From Thermodesulfobacteriota bacterium (lineage in GTDB: Bacteria > Desulfobacterota > Desulfobacteria > Desulfobacterales > Desulfosudaceae): 64,000 nucleotides of DNA. The stretch lies in contig JBFMDX010000009.1 in NCBI GenBank assembly GCA_040753795.1, positions 1 through 64,000 of the forward strand, read 5' to 3'. Within the stretch, counting starts at the first letter, position 1; each line of letters starts with the position of its first letter. A program made the position numbers and the translations under genes. Shown piece by piece: positions 61,945-64,000 of the stretch. The notes below the pieces were generated by a model. It was not told where the DNA came from. It was given only the letters and a program-made list of their open reading frames with translations, and made no database searches.

Positions 61945-62952
61945 ATGACGACCATTTATGTTACCGGAGCAACGGGGTTTATCGGCGGTCATCTGGTTCA
62001 GTCCTCTCTTGCCGCCGGGCACGCGGTCCGGGCCCTGACCCTGGCCGGCGATCCGGGCGCCGAGGACCTGCGCCGGGCCGGGGTCGAGGTTTTTAGCGGA
62101 GATATCCGCGACGGCGATGCCGTGGCCAGAAGCATGGCCGGGGCCGACATCGTCTATCACTGCGCCGCGGTGGTGACCGACTGGGCGCCGAAGAAACTGT
62201 TTGCCGAGGTCACGGTGGGCGGCACTGAGAATGTGTGCCGGGCGGCCCTGGCCGCCGGGGTAAAACGGCTGGTGAAACTCAGCACCAACGACGTCTTCGG
62301 CCTGGATGAATCGACGGTCCTGACCGAAGAAAGCCCGCTTTCGCCCTGGGGCGAACCCTACCCGGATTTTAAAATCCAGGCCGAGGAAGTCGCCTGGCGC
62401 TATCATCGCGAGAAAGGCCTGCCGGTCACCATGGTCTACCCCTGCTGGGTCTTCGGCCCGGGAGACCGGACCTTCGTGCCCCTGCTGGCCGACGCCATTT
62501 TAAACAACGAGATGGTCTTCTGGCGCAAAGACGTCCTGGTCTGGCCGGCCTACATCGACAACCTGGTGGACCTGCTGACGCGCATCGCCGTGGACGACCG
62601 GGCCGTGGGCAACGGCTACCTGGTTCATGACGGGGAGTCGACCACCCTGCAGTCCTTCTGCGCCGCCATCGCCGAGGCCCTTGGCGCGCGGCCGCCGCGC
62701 CGGCACATCCCGTACGCCGCCGCCTATGCCGCGGCCGCGGTCATGGAGGCCTTCTGGAAGCTGACCGGCCGGACTTCCCGGCCGCTGCTGACCACCTACA
62801 CGGTCAAGAACCTGGGGTCCCGGCTGCGGTTTTCCATCGACAAGGCCGCCCGGGAGCTGGATTGGCGGCCGCCGGTGTCATACCCGGAAGGCCTGCGGCG
62901 GACCCTGGACTGGCTGCTGACCCTGGATCGGAAAACCCTTAAAAGTAAATAG
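61945..62952 (+). CDS. NAD-dependent epimerase/dehydratase family (3-beta-HSD-like) protein
   Basis: A 335-residue extended SDR. The Rossmann motif VTGATGFIGGHL is at residues 6-17, IYHCAAVV-like VYHCAAVVTDW is at about 70, and the catalytic pair is Tyr-x3-Lys in PYPDFKIQAEEVAW with Ser upstream (LSTNDVFG). It resembles 3-beta-hydroxysteroid dehydrogenase and the bacterial CerR/NAD-epimerase types acting on lipids. A classical SDR gene follows after 12 bases and a membrane protein gene after that, so a lipid-modifying role is possible. Confidence 0.88.
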   Translation: MTTIYVTGATGFIGGHLVQSSLAAGHAVRALTLAGDPGAEDLRRAGVEVFSGDIRDGDAVARSMAGADIVYHCAAVVTDWAPKKLFAEVTVGGTENVCRAALAAGVKRLVKLSTNDVFGLDESTVLTEESPLSPWGEPYPDFKIQAEEVAWRYHREKGLPVTMVYPCWVFGPGDRTFVPLLADAILNNEMVFWRKDVLVWPAYIDNLVDLLTRIAVDDRAVGNGYLVHDGESTTLQSFCAAIAEALGARPPRRHIPYAAAYAAAAVMEAFWKLTGRTSRPLLTTYTVKNLGSRLRFSIDKAARELDWRPPVSYPEGLRRTLDWLLTLDRKTLKSK

Positions 62953-62964
62953 GGGACGTGTGAC

Positions 62965-63798
62965 ATGATAAAAAGTTCAGACCTGTTTGACGGCAAGAAC
63001 GTGTACATCACCGGCGGCTCCAGCGGCATCGGTTTGGCTATGGCCGAACAGGCGGCCGCGGCCGGCGCCCATGTGCTGATTTTCGCCCGGGACGAAGACC
63101 GCCTGCGCCAGGCGGCCGAAAAAATCCGGGCTGCCCGGCGGGACGAAAAGCAGAACGTTGCCTGGCATGCCCTGGATGTGACGAATGTGGCCGTGGTTTT
63201 GCCGACGTTCTGGAGAAACGTCGAGCAATTCGGCCCGCCCGACATCCTTATTAATAGCGCCGGCCAGGCCAGGCCGAATTATTTTGAAAAGATAAACGCC
63301 GAACAGTTCGACGCCACCATGAAACTCAATCTCTACGGCACGCGCCACGCCATTGCCGCGGCCCTGCCCCACATGAAACCGGGCGGCTATATCGTCAACG
63401 TCTCCTCGGTGGCCGGCCTGATCGGCGTGTTCGGCTACACCGACTACAGCGCCTCCAAGTTCGCCGTGATCGGTTTTTCCGAGGCCCTGCGGGCGGAGCT
63501 CAAGCCCAGGGGCATCACCGTGTCGGTGCTCTGCCCGCCGGACACGGACACCCCCGGCCTGGAAGCCGAGAACGTCACCAAGCCGGCCGAGACCCGGGCC
63601 ATTTCCGCCAACGCCCGCACCATTCCGGCCGAAACCGTGGCGCTGGCCCTGATGCGCGGCATGGCGAAAAAGCAGTTTCTGATCATCCCGGGCTTTGACG
63701 CCCGCCTGTCGGTGCTGGTCAAGCGGCTGGCCCCGGGCCTGGTGGAGTGGATCATGAACCGCACCATCGCCCGCATCCATCAATCATCCGCAAAATAA
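62965..63798 (+). CDS. Classical SDR oxidoreductase, 3-ketodihydrosphingosine reductase-like
   Basis: A 277-residue short-chain dehydrogenase. NADP site TGGSSGIGLAM (residues 13-23), NxSS catalytic Ser (NVSSVAGLIG), and Tyr-x3-Lys in YTDYSASKFA are intact. The long C-terminal region with LCPPDTDTPGLEAENVTKPAETRAIS resembles 3-ketodihydrosphingosine reductases, including eukaryotic KDSR. With the preceding extended SDR this hints at sphingolipid-like or ketolipid reduction, but no serine palmitoyltransferase gene is seen in the window. Confidence 0.88.
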   Translation: MIKSSDLFDGKNVYITGGSSGIGLAMAEQAAAAGAHVLIFARDEDRLRQAAEKIRAARRDEKQNVAWHALDVTNVAVVLPTFWRNVEQFGPPDILINSAGQARPNYFEKINAEQFDATMKLNLYGTRHAIAAALPHMKPGGYIVNVSSVAGLIGVFGYTDYSASKFAVIGFSEALRAELKPRGITVSVLCPPDTDTPGLEAENVTKPAETRAISANARTIPAETVALALMRGMAKKQFLIIPGFDARLSVLVKRLAPGLVEWIMNRTIARIHQSSAK

Positions 63799-63810
63799 GG
63801 AGACTTTCGC

Positions 63811-64000
63811 ATGCAACGATCCGCTGTCGTCATATCCTGGCTGATGATCCTGACCGGCGCCGGTATTATCCTGTTCTGGATCGCCTTTTTCTCCGTCAAC
63901 CTGGTCCCGGAAAACGCGCCGGCCTGCTACCTGGCCTTCGAGCGCTCCTTCCCGCCGCCGGACGCCCTGCTGGCCCTGGGCCTGATTGTTGCCGGCGTGC
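63811..64000 (+). CDS. Membrane protein, N-terminal fragment
   Basis: The start of a gene that runs past the window edge. The ATG 12 bases after the SDR stop has AAGGAGA upstream and encodes a first hydrophobic segment (about 5-30, WLMILTGAGIILFWIAFF), an external loop with a Cys, PENAPACYLAFERSFPPP, and the start of a second span. The family is not recognised. It is probably in one operon with the two SDR genes. Confidence 0.75.
   Translation, partial: MQRSAVVISWLMILTGAGIILFWIAFFSVNLVPENAPACYLAFERSFPPPDALLALGLIVAGV

Noticed and set aside
1-64000. CRISPR array, tRNA or rRNA genes, prophage
   Set aside because: No regularly spaced direct repeats, no cloverleaf-like sequence in the gaps, no rRNA segments, and no integrase or phage structural genes were seen.

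Overview
The window looks like chromosome from a GC-rich anaerobic member of the Desulfobacterota (deltaproteobacterial type, probably Desulfobacterales). This is inferred from gene content: several acyl-CoA dehydrogenases with a 3-hydroxyacyl-CoA dehydrogenase, a glycyl radical enzyme, a 2-hydroxyacyl-CoA dehydratase-type activase, an archaeal-type glutamate-synthase-like protein, CFI-motif and MopE/DUF1566 surface proteins, and many lipoproteins. I saw no rRNA, tRNA, CRISPR array, prophage or complete insertion sequence.

Layout. 0-6 kb: a divergent acyl-CoA dehydrogenase, a TRL-like lipoprotein, a palindromic repeat element, a PAS-rich hybrid histidine kinase and a convergent large lipoprotein. 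6-12.5 kb: a complete branched-chain amino acid ABC transporter (livKHMGF order on the minus strand) behind an unusual regulator made of a P-loop-less KaiC-like domain, an XRE helix-turn-helix and a cupin. That regulator is divergent from a glutamate-synthase-like FMN protein (12.7-14.4 kb) whose leader carries an attenuator-like hairpin. 14.6-16.7 kb: tandem secreted PKD-repeat paralogues ending in a truncated CFI motif; the first has an in-frame TGA right after its signal peptide. 16.8-24 kb: a BrkB-like membrane protein, then a minus-strand pair of a FecR-TPR-beta-barrel fusion and a CHASE2 adenylate cyclase. 24-42.5 kb: mostly housekeeping and accessory genes (DUF763, B12-radical SAM, hydroxyacyl-CoA dehydrogenase, M15 peptidase, class D beta-lactamase, solitary BadF/HgdC activase, phosphoglucomutase, HD-GYP, AI-2E transporter, DinB, aldehyde dehydrogenase with a small regulator, MmgE/PrpD, FAD oxidoreductase).

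42.6-46.3 kb: a glycyl radical enzyme without its activase, followed by a protein with the HD signature of (p)ppGpp hydrolases. 46.3-50.1 kb: MtfA-like peptidase and a copper cluster (29-residue membrane microprotein, HMA chaperone, CopA). 50.2-53.6 kb: nitronate monooxygenase-like protein, a small unknown, DHH-CBS protein, lipoprotein. 53.7-57.6 kb: a translationally coupled operon of a MopE/DUF1566 protein and two acyl-CoA dehydrogenases, one with a complete and one with a lost active site, suggesting a heteromeric enzyme. 57.8-64 kb: HtpX, WHy-domain lipoprotein, HSL-type esterase, an AAA/DUF4143 ATPase with a palindrome embedded in its promoter, and an extended SDR / classical SDR / membrane protein operon running off the end.

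The points most worth following are the FecR-TPR-barrel plus cyclase pair, the KaiC-like/XRE/cupin regulator with its repeat-rich divergent promoter, the RSH-like hydrolase beside the glycyl radical enzyme, and the paired acyl-CoA dehydrogenases. All functional assignments come from reading the translated sequence; no database search was run.
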